Part shown: piece by piece, positions 1 to 11,573 of the stretch
How positions within the stretch are numbered: the first letter of the stretch is position 1
Layout: every line of letters starts with the position of its first letter
Assembly (NCBI RefSeq): GCF_000165425.1
Contig: NW_001799639.1
Coordinates: forward strand, 216,702-280,701
Direction: 5' to 3'
Origin: Paramecium tetraurelia
Lineage: Eukaryota; Ciliophora; Oligohymenophorea; Peniculida; Parameciidae
DNA: 64,000 bases
Position numbers and translations under genes: made by a program
The notes under the pieces: generated by a model
The model's input: the letters and a program-made list of their open reading frames with translations, nothing else
What the model was told of the DNA's origin: nothing
Databases searched by the model: none

Positions 1-1546
1 TTTTATTTAAGCTAAATCCAAAAGATCATCACTCAAATTCAATAAATATTTTGCATTGTCCAAAGCAATTTTTATTTATTTAGTGATTTTAATTGGATAA
101 TTAACTTTCATAACTCTCCTGCATTCTTTTTCCATTATCACTGTTTATGACTAATGCTTCTATTCTTCATCAATTCCTAATTCCAACATCTCTATGATAC
201 AATTCAAAGGTGTCCTGTATTCATGACTCACGAATGATAAGGTTGTTGATTTCTACTTGCTATAATCTTATAAAGCTTAAATATAATCTCGGTGAGTTAT
301 GTCCCGAGTCAATATCAATATGTAGGGGGTTTCACTGATCAATGCATTGTACAACTTGACTTCGATTGTCCTTTTTTTATTTCCATCTTAAGCTTTTTAG
401 TATCCATAAACGACAATATGTTCTTAAATAAATTCATTTTAACATTTCATCTGACTTTAGAATTCAGACTTACTCATTTAATGTGCTAACACTCTAATCT
501 CTGATTCCAAAATCTAATGAATAATCATAAATTCTTACTGATTCCTCATGTAAAGTATCACATTTTTTTAACAAAACTGTTTTATGTTCGAGAGAATTCA
601 AGACAGAATTCTGCCTGAGTATTTCAATCCTTTGAGATGATTATAACTGATTAGTTTGGGATCTCCTTTGATTACGAAAAGCATTATGAATGAAATTACA
701 AGGAATTGGGGTTTATTAGAAAGTAGAGAATGAACTCATTGAGTTTTTTTATTCTTATTACTATTTTTATTACATATCTGTTATTTATTGTTATTCAAGG
801 CTAAACAATTTCTATAAGATCTCATCGGATGATTATGCAGCTGACAACTTTAACATATTTTCATTATGATACTCCAATTCTAATTACTTATTACATACTT
901 TGAACAATCCTATTCCTTAAGGGAAGATGCTTAAAATCTCCAATTTATTGTCTCTAGGACTGTCATTATGACTTGGTTTGTCTTGAAATTTGATTCTGGA
1001 ATGATTGTTCGTGTGACCTGCACTGTCTATTACTATTTTGTCTGGGATTTCCCCTTGAGTATAACTGTCTGTGATCTTTTTAATTTTTTTAGGTTTAGAA
1101 TTAGAAATTAAAATTAGCCAATGAATTGAAATTGCTACAATCGATAGATGGGCTTCCGTCATGGAGTTTATTGAACACAATATAAATAGAAGTAAGTCAG
1201 AAACTATGTGATGAATAATCAATAGCTTCTTAAGTTATATGGTTTATAAATTTATTTTTGTATTAAAGAACTATTTAACATTGCATAATGCTAAGACTGA
1301 CATAGAGCTTTGATTGGATCCAAAATAAATTGCTAAAAGCAAACTCCATTACTATATCAAATCAAAATATTGGATATATTCTTTGATTTAAGTGATGAAA
1401 CATAATATAATTCTTAAACCCTAAACTAATACTATCAATATTGCTATTAATATTGTGCCATTTCCAAAGATATTTTGAAACATTACCAATAGAGTCATAA
1501 TAATCGTTGGCAAGTTGTCTTTAAACACTCTTTTGAATCTATTCAT
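1..1546 (-). CDS. Histidine kinase, membrane type, 3' end cut by window edge
   Basis: Sensor histidine kinase reading right to left, with its C-terminal part beyond base 1. The start chosen is ATG at 1546 (MNRFKRVFKDNL). Several hydrophobic segments follow in the first ~110 residues, then a variable cytoplasmic linker, then the dimerisation/phosphoacceptor box SFVSHEYRTPLN near 130-240, where the His is the predicted phosphorylation site. The motif NLSDDLLDLAQIK, typical of the second DHp helix, sits at the edge. A 19-nt intron at about 455-473 is needed to keep frame. The ATPase domain and any receiver lie outside the window. The family autophosphorylates on His and passes phosphate to an Asp on a receiver. 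It resembles the two tandem kinases at 18,531-23,506. Confidence 0.8.
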
Positions 1547-2000
1547 ATAACAAAAATTAATTTATTTATATATTCAATTAAGTTATCACCAAAATCCTTA
1601 AAGCGTATTCTCCATTTAAATGTTAAATTTCCATGTCATCTTCCTTCTCCGTCCCAAATTCCATCAATTCTTGGACATGCCTTACACAAATACTTCTTTT
1701 AAAAATATTATCATAAAAGTCAGTTTATTCATTTTGTTTCTATTATAACAATTAAAGAAAATAATTATTGTTGTCATCAAATAAATTATAATAATTTAAT
1801 TTTGGATTGCTTACACAAACTTAAATTACAAATTTGAATCCTATTGAACATAAAAAGAGTAACCTTTGTAAATCCATCCCTCAACTATATTGATTTCATT
1901 TCTATAATCTTCATTAAATAATGCCGACTTAAAGATTCTAATTTCTCAGTGTGTATTCTAATTTAAAATATGGAGTTCTCAAAATTACATATATAATAAT
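1547..2000 (-). pseudogene. Frameshifted coding remnant, unknown protein
   Basis: Protein-like segments appear on the minus strand in different frames: NEINIVEGWIYKGYSFYVQ, then CKACPRIDGIWDGEGR, then directly after an in-frame TGA HGNLTFKWRIRFKDFGDN. Composition and periodicity look coding, but no GT...AG intron of normal size joins the pieces. I infer a decayed gene or gene fragment just upstream of the histidine kinase start. The family is not recognised. The last piece ends on the TGA that overlaps the kinase ATG. Confidence 0.35.
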
Positions 2001-2175
2001 TCAAACAATTGTAAATTTTTGATTGTGCATCAATGCAAACAATTAACTACAAAAAATCATTCAATATATCATATTAAACTCATCTTATTAAGTTTCTCGC
2101 ATTTTAAAGAATTAAGAATTATCTAAAATTAATTAATAAAATTTTAGAATAAATTACACACTAATAATCTATTGG

Positions 2176-2970
2176 ATGGATAAAAGATTCAAACATACTT
2201 TAGTTGCCCATAAAATATGTCCTTACTGTATGAAAGTCCTAACAGTTATGAGACACAAAAATGTGAAATTCGAAATCAAATTCATTGAAACTCACAATAA
2301 ACCAGAATGGTTTCTTAGAATTAGTCCTCTAGGGAGCGTACCCATTCTAATCATAGGAGAAGAAAGTATTTATTATTCATAATTATTAGTTGTTTTATCA
2401 GAATCGGCAGTAATTATGGAATATATTGACGAAATCACTCCTCCTAAATTGATGCCAGATGATCCTCTAGAGAAAGCTATAGACAGAGCCAAGTTCGAAT
2501 TTTCCAATGAGATTATTCGAAATCTTTATTCTTTCATTTTCTCTACTGAATAAGAAGTAATTCTCAATATTAAAATTATAGAAATTTGTTAGATAAAAAG
2601 AATGGCTAATGAAACATTTCAAATGGATCGAAGAATGGTTAAAGGACAAAAAGTACATAAACGGAAATGAGCTATCCCTGGTGGACCTAAGTTTTGTTCC
2701 ATTGTTTGTTGCATTGAATATGCTCAAATCTACATTACCATGTGATATGTTGAAAGACTTTAAAAGAGTAATCTATAGTCTCTAACATAGTTAAAAATGT
2801 ATGGAGAAATGATAACATCCTTGCCTTGTGTGAAAACTGGGAGAGTTCCAGATTATGAATTTCTGATGATCGATGGCATCAAGAGTCAGAATACAGTTCT
2901 CTATAGATCTAATCCATGTTACTTCAATAACGGTGTTAAGCCTTAAGGATGTTGTCTCTTTCGTAATTGA
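2176..2970 (+). CDS. Glutathione S-transferase, omega-like
   Basis: About 240 aa after removing three introns (2366-2389, 2557-2581, 2768-2790; 24, 25 and 23 nt). The N-terminal thioredoxin-like domain has the active-site motif CPYCMK at about residues 16-21, followed by SPLGSVPIL, the cis-Pro loop that contacts glutathione, and ESAVIMEYIDE. The C-terminal all-helical domain has WIEEWLKDKKYINGNELSL and LVDLSFVPLF, the usual GST helix-6 N-cap region. A Cys rather than Tyr/Ser in the active site fits the omega class, which does thiol transfer and dehydroascorbate-type chemistry. It is presumably cytosolic. The protein ends CCLFRN before TGA. Confidence 0.85.
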
Positions 2971-3858
2971 TTAGTTTTATAAATCAATTTTTCTTCCTTA
3001 TTATTGCTAATTTCATTCTAATAAGAATTCAATTCCTTCTTGTTTGTTCTAAGTAACCACAGTTTGAAGATGATAATGAAATTAGAATTAAGTATAATAA
3101 AATCTTTTAAAAGGCTAAAAATCTATTACAAAGCCTAAAGTTATTGATTATTTGTATAGTTTAGAAAAATTAGTTTAATTTTCAAGAAAATTCTTTGTTC
3201 TAAAAAAAATATAGTATATATAGAATTGCATCTTCTTCTTTATTAAGTCCAAATTTAAATAATAAAAGATATTACATCATTAAAAGCTACTTTTTCCATG
3301 TATTCTCAAAATTAACATAATTATGCTGAATTTGTTTGTAATGCAATTGTTATAAGTAATGAATTCAATTCATGGATGACTTGTATATCGATTAAAATAG
3401 GAGTATAGATTAAAAAGAATTTCATAATCCTTTTACGATTAGAAATGGTAATTGTGAAAGGACTATTAATAGAATTTTAACAATATTGGATTTCAATTAA
3501 ATTAGAGATTACAAACCAAATGGATAATAATTTTAAAGCTCATGTATCTCATTATAAAAAAAATCAAGGTGAAAATATTATCATTTTAACTTCATTTAAT
3601 AATGAAGGACAACACTTAGTTATTATTCAATAATAATATTATTAAAATTATTTAAGACATAATCTTCTTTTCTAAACATCTTCTCAATTATAAGTTATTC
3701 TGTTATGTTATTTGAGTAAGTCTAAAAATCAAAAACCTTAAAGAGAATTGTTGAAATATCAGTAAAAACAGATTTGCTAGAATTCTACAAAGAAAACTCT
3801 AATAAATAATTATAGGTGGATAATTATCAAAGTAGATGACTAAATATTCATTTAGAAT
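2971..3858. other. Spacer with scattered ORF fragments, no firm gene
   Basis: This 888-bp AT-rich stretch lies between the transferase and the converging membrane-protein gene. On the plus strand there is a short ATG-to-TGA frame at 3372-3572 (66 codons, containing NPFTIRNGNCERTINRILT). Other open stretches lie in other frames nearby (YAEFVCNAIVISNEF at about 3315). They look protein-like but cannot be joined by short introns, so I call no gene. They may be remnants of a decayed gene. Confidence 0.3.
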
Positions 3859-5796
3859 TCATGAATCTTCCTCTTAATTTTCGTTGATGTTGTTGGTTTC
3901 ATGTACTTTATAAAAACTACCTTTTGAGTTTTTAAGAAGTTTTCCTAATTCTGAATCTATTTATTTGGTTAATTTGAAATTTATGTTTTTTTAGCAAGGA
4001 TTTACATAAGGACTATCTTCCATTTCTTCACTCACTGTCTTATAGGCCTAAAATATGGGGATATTTGTATACTTCTTATAGAGATGTAAAAAGTTCTTCG
4101 TTGAGTTAATCAAGATTATTAGTCTTGATTTCAGATTATTTATTCATATCTTCAGCCACTTCTAATCTTGTAGGGACATTGTGGTCCTATCCCAAAGCAA
4201 TGATTGGTTTTGGAGTGAAATTGAATAAAATAATTTGAGGTTTTTATAATAGAACATTCTTTAGTTTTGTTATCTCTTATAACTAATGGAGAATATTGTG
4301 CAAATCTAATTCGCTATTGATTTTTAACCTTAAAAATATACATTGTAATTTACATAGCTTTAGTGAAGAATTCAGAATTGTTATTATTCAAAAAATAACC
4401 ACAACTCATTTGATGAATCAATATTTTTACATTTAACCTTATTGGAGATGTCCGTTCCATTAATTTATTAATGAATTATTTCCAATCTCCCTTATTTAAC
4501 TCAGAATTCTGTAAGTTTTAAAGTTTATTAGTTAATTCTTCAGGAATAGACCCTCTTTATTCAGTCTTCTAAGTAAGTGCAACTTTTCTCAGAAATGATC
4601 TATTTGTCACTTCTTTAAAATCATAAAGTTTATTTGATAGTTCAATAAGCATAGATGTTCTATTGTAAAAGGCAATGAAGAAACCAAAGACAACTTTAAA
4701 TATCTACATGAATCCTCCAAGATATGATAAGAGATCCCCGACTTTTTGATAATTCCTGTTGATTATTTCTGTAAATGGACTTCTTCTTAAATACAGAGTT
4801 GCAAAATTAGTGTCAGTGTCTCTCCCGAGTTCGGTTAGATCTCTGAAATCTTCTGCCTTTCTTATTATCAAATTCTCAGTTTCAATGTCTCTATAAATTT
4901 AGAATGAATATGAATACTCATAAGGCAATAAACTTTGATCATTGTTGACTACATACTATCTGAAATAGACATTTGCTAGTCTGGCCAATTTGTAAGGTAC
5001 AAAAGAAAAGTACATATCACTATCTAAATACATAGTCTTATAGTTTTTTGCTTGTTAGGGATTAACCATAGAATTTATTTGAAACACCTGTAATTTAAAC
5101 TAGCCTTCGCTTTTTAAATAGTTGTTCTTCTGTTCATCATTTGCGCATTGCGGATTCCAAAACGATGAATTTGTATTATTTTTACACCCAGTTACAACAA
5201 TCTTGATGAATTTGAATACTTCACTTGAATATGTGCCTTCCAACTGCAAAGTATAATTCGGACTATTAAAATAAATTTTTTTTACGCTGGGCATAACCAT
5301 TTATTCATTGACAAATAATTAAACTCATCATTAAAATCAACGTCCAACCCCTACTCCTATCCAACATTGTTGAATCTATCCAAAGTGCAAGGTTATAGAG
5401 GAATTTGAATAGTCTATTTCTCTAGAGATCCATCCAATGATCTTGTATATATTCTAACTCAATAAATTCTTACCTTTGCTCTACTGAAATGTTAAAGAAG
5501 GGGTTAGAGGTGAAATTGCTTTGGTCAATTGATAAAGCAAACATAGCATTCTAATCGTTCATTTCCATAAAATCAGGGTCATTCGAAAAAGTAGTCTAAG
5601 AATTATAAAATACATTGGCTCTGCTAAAAAAATCTGATATGTTTGAAAAAAATATTATGCTAAGTAGACAGATAATGAGAATGGAGGAGCATCCACCAAA
5701 TGAAGTTGTGTAGTTTGCATTCTTATTCATATTTAATGTAATTGTTTATCCAAAAATATCGATTTTTTCCAAACCTTTCTGTAAGGAGTTTATCAT
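3859..5796 (-). CDS. Ciliate two-TM membrane protein family, member 1
   Basis: About 614 aa after four introns (20, 23, 25, 25 nt). Near the N-terminus is IDIFGQTITLNMNKNANY and FGG, then a TM segment (SSILIICLLSIIFFSNI). A long, probably lumenal or extracellular region follows with Cys residues and N-glycosylation-type sites (NYTT, NFTS, NISV). A second membrane segment comes after RRSPFTEIINRNYQ (LGGFMQIFKVVFGFFIAFY), and the tail is cytoplasmic and charged. It is clearly paralogous to 5,983-7,958 and 25,590-27,845. This architecture is common in ciliate genomes but I know no assigned function. The start is ATG 5796; the alternative would be an upstream exon like that of the next copy. Confidence 0.75.
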
Positions 5797-5982
5797 TAAT
5801 TATTTATTTAATTAATAATGATAACAAAACATTAATTCTGAACATACTCAGATTGAATTCCAAAATAAAAACAAAATCATTTGAAATAAAATTTGATTGA
5901 CATCAATTTAATTATTCGTATTTTTAATAATAATATTAATATTCTTATTGAAATTATTATGAGATATACACCAGTATAAAAT

Positions 5983-7958
5983 TCAATCGCTTTAGTGAAA
6001 ATCTTCTTAATTATTATTATTGTTTTATATTTCAGTAGATTTTATGCCATTTCTGCGTTAGTTCTAAATAGGTTTTAAAATGCTCTTTATGTCTGATCCT
6101 ATAAGCTAAGTTAACTTTAAATTGATATTCATTTGGCAGATGTTTGCGTTTGATCTTTCAACCTCCTCTGCTATTTCCTTGTAAGCCTAAGGTCTTTACA
6201 ATATATTACTTCTTCAATTCTTAAAAACAAATCTTCGTTAAGAGTATCTTCTTTGGCCTTGATATACGATTGCCCAGTCTCCAAATCCTCAACTGAATAC
6301 CGAGATGGAACAACCTATTCCTTGCCTAAAGTGACTATGGGCTTCGGAGAAAAATTAAATAAAATTATTTAGGATTTTCTTAATAACACTGATTTAAGCT
6401 TGTTTATCTCCTGTAATTGATAAAGGATACTGTGCAAATCTAATTCACTATTGATTTTATTCCTAAAATTGAGATAATGACTTACATTGCCTTCTCTAAA
6501 AAGTCTGAATTTTTATTTTTTAAAAGATAGCCAAATGTCAATTAATTTATGAAAATTCTCAAATTAAAAGTAATTGGTTTTGATTTTTTCACTAATTATT
6601 TTATGTAATGTTTCCATTCAACTTTATAGAGCTCTTATGAACTATTTATTTGATTTATGGGATTGGATTCTTATTTTTCAACAGGTGACCCTATTTATTC
6701 AGTGTACTTCAATGTTTTAATTGTGCGGTACTGTTTCAACTGATTACCATCTTGGAAATCGTAAAGTTTATTAGCCAATTCAATTAACATTGATGTTCTA
6801 TTATAAAATGCAATTACAAATCCAAAAATAACCTTCATGATCTGCATGAACCCTCCCAGGTAAGAAAGCAACTCACCTAACTTTTAGTATTTCCTGTTTA
6901 TAGTTTCAGTGAAAGGACTTCGCCTTAAATATACAATAGCATAATTATCATCTGTATCTCTACCCAGTTCGGTGAGATCTCGGAAATCTTCAGCCTTTCT
7001 GACTATGATCTTCTCTTATTCTATGTCTCTAAGGAAAATGTATAAATATCATACTCGTATGGCATAATGCTTTGGTCTTTATTGACAACGAACTATCGAT
7101 AGTAAACATTAGCCAATCTAGCCAATTTGTAAGGCACAAATGAAAAATACATATCACTATCTATATATATGCTTTTATATTAATTGGGTTTCAATGGATT
7201 GACTACAGTGTTAATTTAAAAGATTTATAATTTAAACTGTCCAGTTGAGGCTAGATATTTGGCCTTTTCTGCAGAAGAACTACAAGTTGGATTCCAAAGA
7301 CTATCACTAGTTTGATTTTATGCTTTGCAATCTTTAACTGTAATTTTTATGAATTTAAAAGTCTCACTTGAATAAGTTCCTTACATCTAAAAAGTAAAGT
7401 TAGATCTTAGGTTTAACTAATATAAAAATACTTAGGACATAACATTTTACTCATTCCTAAAAAATTAAACTACTCAGTAAAATCTAATCCTTGCTGCAGA
7501 AATATATTATTAAACCTCTCTAATGTACATGGTTACATCGCAACTTCTACGGTTAGCTTTGTGAGAGTGCCATTTATACTTCTTAAGTAAATCCTAAAAA
7601 TGACAAACGAACTTAAATACTTTTATTCAACAGTAATATTGAAGTAAGGGTTTGTTGTAAAATTGACTTAATCGATAGATAAAGCAAACATAGAGTTGTC
7701 TTCCATCATTTCCATTAAACCTGGATCGTTGGAGAATTATATTTCACTATCATAGAAAACATTGTCTTTGCCAAAAAATTCAACAATGTTCGAAAAGAAA
7801 ATGAGACTAAGTAAAATAATAATCAAAATTGATGCAATCCCACCAAAGGCTGTTGTGTAATTAGCATTCTTATTCATGTTTAGAGTTATATTTTATCCAA
7901 AGATATCGATTTTTGCAAGAGCTAATATAATACATGTTGTTACAATTCCGAAGGACAT
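5983..7958 (-). CDS. Ciliate two-TM membrane protein family, member 2
   Basis: About 616 aa after five introns (23-27 nt). It is a tandem duplicate of the gene at 3,859-5,796, with the same order and matching intron positions where I compared them. The N-terminus MSFGIVTTCIILALAKIDIF is hydrophobic and followed by QNITLNMNKNANYTTAFGG. Then come a TM segment, the long central domain (YSSETFKFIKITV, VPYKLARLANVYY), the RRSPFTE motif, a second TM segment, and a polar tail ending NNNNNQEDFHQSD. Divergence between the copies is moderate, so the duplication is not recent. Function unknown; a surface receptor or channel accessory role would be a guess. Confidence 0.75.
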
Positions 7959-8319
7959 TGAAGTTCATCTCAAATCAAAAATAATATTTATTAAAATTAA
8001 AAACATATATCATATTATTTTATGCTTATTAGGAATCAGTAATTAAATTTGATTGACTTTTCAAGTTAACTAAACTATCAAATCTCTAGTAGAGTTGACT
8101 GATAGAGTAAAGCGATGCAAAATATTGTTGATAATTCTGTTATAAAAATTCAAAGAATAGTTGATATTAATATTAAATTAATTAATAATAACTTATATTT
8201 TATAAGTATTTTTTTCCTTATTTTTTAATATATAAATTTATTAGCGATTAAATAATATAAAGCCGTCCTGATAGAATTTCATAATTTCATAAATATATTT
8301 TTGAATATTATCTCTAGAG
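7959..8319. other. Divergent intergenic region
   Basis: This 361-bp very AT-rich spacer separates the minus-strand membrane protein from the plus-strand gene at 8,320. It probably holds both promoters. I see no RNA gene, repeat or ORF with protein-like composition in it. Confidence 0.5.
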
Positions 8320-8901
8320 ATGGCTATGCAAGAAGCTTTCGATAATGAGTATAATCCTTTTCATCACATTATGAATGAAAATTAGGATTCAAATCCTCAA
8401 TATGAACAAATGAGTTTTCAACCATTAGCCATTGAAATCAAGGACTTTGATTAATTGATTAACTAAAATTAGATGCCTCATACTCAATAATTGACCAACA
8501 ATTAGGAGAATGATTAATCTAGAGTGGATTATAAAAACTTACCTAAGTTAATAGGCAATCATTTCTATAAATACATTGAACAAAACAATATCACTAAAAC
8601 AAAAGGAGTCTAGAACTTTTGCAATTAAAGATAAAAAAAAGAGAAAGGAACCAAAACAGAAAAGCAATTATCAACTAAAATTTCAGATTTAAGGGAAGTA
8701 TGCAAAGCAGATCCCTAATCTAAAACCAATTTTAAGAGGTTCATTAAAAAATAACTATTTATCGATTTGATACATAGTTCTAAAATTGAAGACCCATTAA
8801 AATATATTGATGGAATAAGTACTTACTACGCTACGGCTGATGAACCAGATAAAATGATCAGCAGCCATATCATAAGTTCCAAAAAAACAAAAAAGTCATG
8901 A
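8320..8901 (+). CDS. Uncharacterised 193-aa polar protein
   Basis: Intronless, ATG to TGA, 193 aa, beginning MAMQEAFDNEYNPFHHI. The first half is rich in Gln and Asn (many TAA/TAG codons). The second half is basic and helical, with KTKTEKQLSTKISDL and FKRFIKKQLFIDLIHSSKI, and ends in SKKTKKS. There is no signal peptide or TM segment. It could be nuclear or cytoskeletal, but I recognise no domain. The long uninterrupted frame under the ciliate code with only a terminal TGA supports a real gene. Confidence 0.65.
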
Positions 8902-9378
8902 GATTTTATATATTTTATCTTCTTTATATTGCATTTATTTCATTTTCTATCAATTAGAATTCTTACTTTTGGATAATAACTATCCAATCGTAAAAATGCT
9001 ATAAACGATCTTTCATTCCTAAAAGATATTGACATAACTGCCTAGTCTTTGATTACTATCAAATTAAAGGTGCCTCAATTGATTTAGGTATGATTGTGAT
9101 AATTTTAAAGTAAAGATTAGAGGATTTGAATTTTCATTTTTTATCAACTTTTATCCAAGAATAACATTGATTTTTTATGTCCATTTATGTTTAACATAGA
9201 GGATTCAATATAATTTCAAGGGTGAATATTAAAAAATAGATATTTATAAATATCAGTTCTTTAGTTAATTTTTGAAGTATTTTTGGGCTCTTTTAGACTG
9301 AAAGAAAATAAGTTTTTTGGAACCTGAGTACTTATAATATATATTGAATATGTTTTTATGTTTTATGTGATATTGAAT
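8902..9378. other. Spacer between converging genes
   Basis: This 477-bp AT-rich DNA lies between the ends of the gene at 8,320 and the centrin gene. No coding frame, RNA gene or repeat is evident. It should hold the 3' ends of both transcripts. Confidence 0.5.
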
Positions 9379-9974
9379 TCATGCAAAGGTCTTTTTTGTC
9401 ATAATGTTGTAGAAGTCTTCAAATGTCACTTAAGCATCTCCATCTGAGTCAGCTCTATCAATCATTTCTTGCAATTCTGAGTCGTCCATGGTTTCTCCCA
9501 ATTCTTTTGCTACCTTTCTAAGGTCCTTTAAGGTGACGACTCCTGCTCTTTCAGAATCGAATAAATTAAAGACTTTCTATTATGATTTAAGATATAATAT
9601 ACTTAGATATCGGCTTTAGAATCTCTTTCACTAATTCTGGCAGTCATCAATTTCAAGAATTCTGCAAAATCAATTTAACCGCTTCCATCTGTATCTAAAT
9701 CACTAATCATTTAGTAAATGGTTTGATTTTTTGCTTCAAATCCCAAAGAAGTCATTGCAGCTTTTAATTCCTTTGGATCAATGGATTAGGTGCTTGATAA
9801 TGATACAATTAAATACCCGTCTGTGTCAAATAAGTCAAATGCTTCCTTGATTTCCAAGACTTCCTCTTCGGTCAAACCAGGTTTAACAAATTCAGCTGGG
9901 TTGAATTTTCCTGGTTGATTCTTCTAAGCAGGGGGAGCTTATTAGGGTGGTGGTTACTATCCTCTTCGTGCCAT
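9379..9974 (-). CDS. Centrin (EF-hand Ca2+-binding protein)
   Basis: 181 aa after two introns (9793-9816 and 9577-9602). A Pro/Gln-rich N-terminal tail (ARRGQQPPPQQAPPAQK) precedes four EF-hands: [47 protein letters not shown] and [15 protein letters not shown]. Length and order match centrins of basal bodies and of the ciliate contractile infraciliary lattice. In the third hand several Ca2+-coordinating positions are replaced (SERAGV), so it probably binds Ca2+ weakly. The tail ending MTKKTFA is close to the usual centrin C-terminus. Ca2+-triggered contraction or basal-body assembly is the family role. Confidence 0.92.
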
Positions 9975-10191
9975 TTATTAAGAAATATAATTATTTATTA
10001 AAAGATATTCACTAATTTATTTCTGTATTTCTAATATTTATTTTTCTCTTATTAGAATAAAAACAATAATAAAAAATTCGTTTTTGGACCACCTCTTAAG
10101 GTCATCCAGTTTTGGGAATACTTTGAGGAAGGAGAAGATTCCAATTATTTGCAATTAATAAAAACTATAATTTAAATATAAATTAATAATA

Positions 10192-11519
10192 ATGAATATT
10201 AGTGATAGAGATGTGGATATTGAGCCTATGGATTAAAAATCAAAAACCCATCCTGTTTAAGATGAAAGATAAGCATTTTTCAATTTTATTAAATCAATAA
10301 TTGGGATTGGTGCAATTACCTTTCCTTTTGCAGCTAACAAAGTAGGATGGTTAGGTTCAATTTTAATAACAATACCAGTACTCTTTTGCACTATAAAGTA
10401 TTTTTATTTACATTTATGATCTAATACATTCTTAATCGAAGTGGCAGATTATTACTCAAATAGGAAATTGCTTTTTGGAGATATAGTTGAATTAACTTTG
10501 AAATGGGTTTGGCCATAGATAACTAATATAATGATCATTCTCTCATAGATTGGAGTTTGTTGTGCCTACCTAATCTTCTTATATCAATCGACAGATGTTG
10601 TTCTGAATTAAATCAATATTCCCTTATCGAAATTCACTATTTTCTCCTTAACATTGATATTGATCATTCCTTTGTCTTTGATAAGGAAGATGAAATACTT
10701 TCATCAAGTAAGCAAAGTAGGTTTTTATGTTAATCTACTTACATTTATCATAATATTCATTGATTGTTTGACAATTGTATATCATGAAGGAATTTCATAC
10801 GGACCCAGTATAAATTTAAAAAGTATTATTATAATATATGTAGACACATTTTCATTCATTGGGATAGCATGTTTAACACTCTAATGTAATTTGACAATTC
10901 TGCCCATCAGAAATGATATGATAAATAAGCAACCATTTCAGAGATACTAAGAATTATCATTGTATATATGTTTTTTAATTGCAATCTTAATTACAACCTT
11001 TGCCATTTGGGGTTATAAGGACAATCTTAATTAAATAATCATCTTTAATATTTAGAACCTCTATCTAAGATCAATCACTATGATTGCTTATGGAATTTGT
11101 ATTTTAATGACATATGCACTTCAACTATTTCCTGCTGTCTAAATTATCGAATAGCATATATCATAACTTGCTTATCAGAAATTTGACTAGGCTGAAGATG
11201 AAAATGAGAGTGTATTTGTGTTAGACAAAAGTTCTTTAATTATCAGAGGACTTTTAATGTTGACAATCTACATAATATCATACAAGATACCTGATCTTTC
11301 ATAATTTATTAATCTAATTGGAAGCTTTTTCGGTTCATTTTGTTAAGTAATATGGATTTTAGATTTATATAGTTTTTAATACCATTATTAGCCCATTGGA
11401 TTTGTTTCAAGAATTAGGAAGCTAGTCTGAGATTGAAATTAGAATATTTTGTAATGTCTATATTTACTGTCTTGGCTATAGTATTTGGATCATATGAATC
11501 AATCAAAGGGTTGATTTGA
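10192..11519 (+). CDS. Amino-acid/auxin permease-type transporter
   Basis: About 433 codons with one 26-nt intron near the 3' end. After a polar N-terminus comes FFNFIKSIIGIGAITFPFA, the conserved first TM segment of the AAAP/SLC36-SLC38 superfamily, followed by about ten further hydrophobic segments (IMIILSQIGVCCAYLIF, LSLYICFLIAILITTFAI, LINLIGSFFGSFCQFLIP). The family moves amino acids, often with H+, at plasma membrane or lysosome-like vacuoles. Odd: an in-frame TGA at 10417-10419, early in the protein, which no short GT...AG intron removes. The rest of the frame is intact and well conserved, so this is either an unusual splice, a sequence error or a recent lesion. Confidence 0.7.
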
Positions 11520-11573
11520 ATTAATATACATTAAAATTGAGATTAAATTTAATTTATAGTGCATAATTGAAAA

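Noticed and set aside
5100-5300. Apparent start of a short minus-strand gene at 5300
   Set aside because: It begins inside an intron of the larger membrane-protein gene; splicing joins it to upstream exons.
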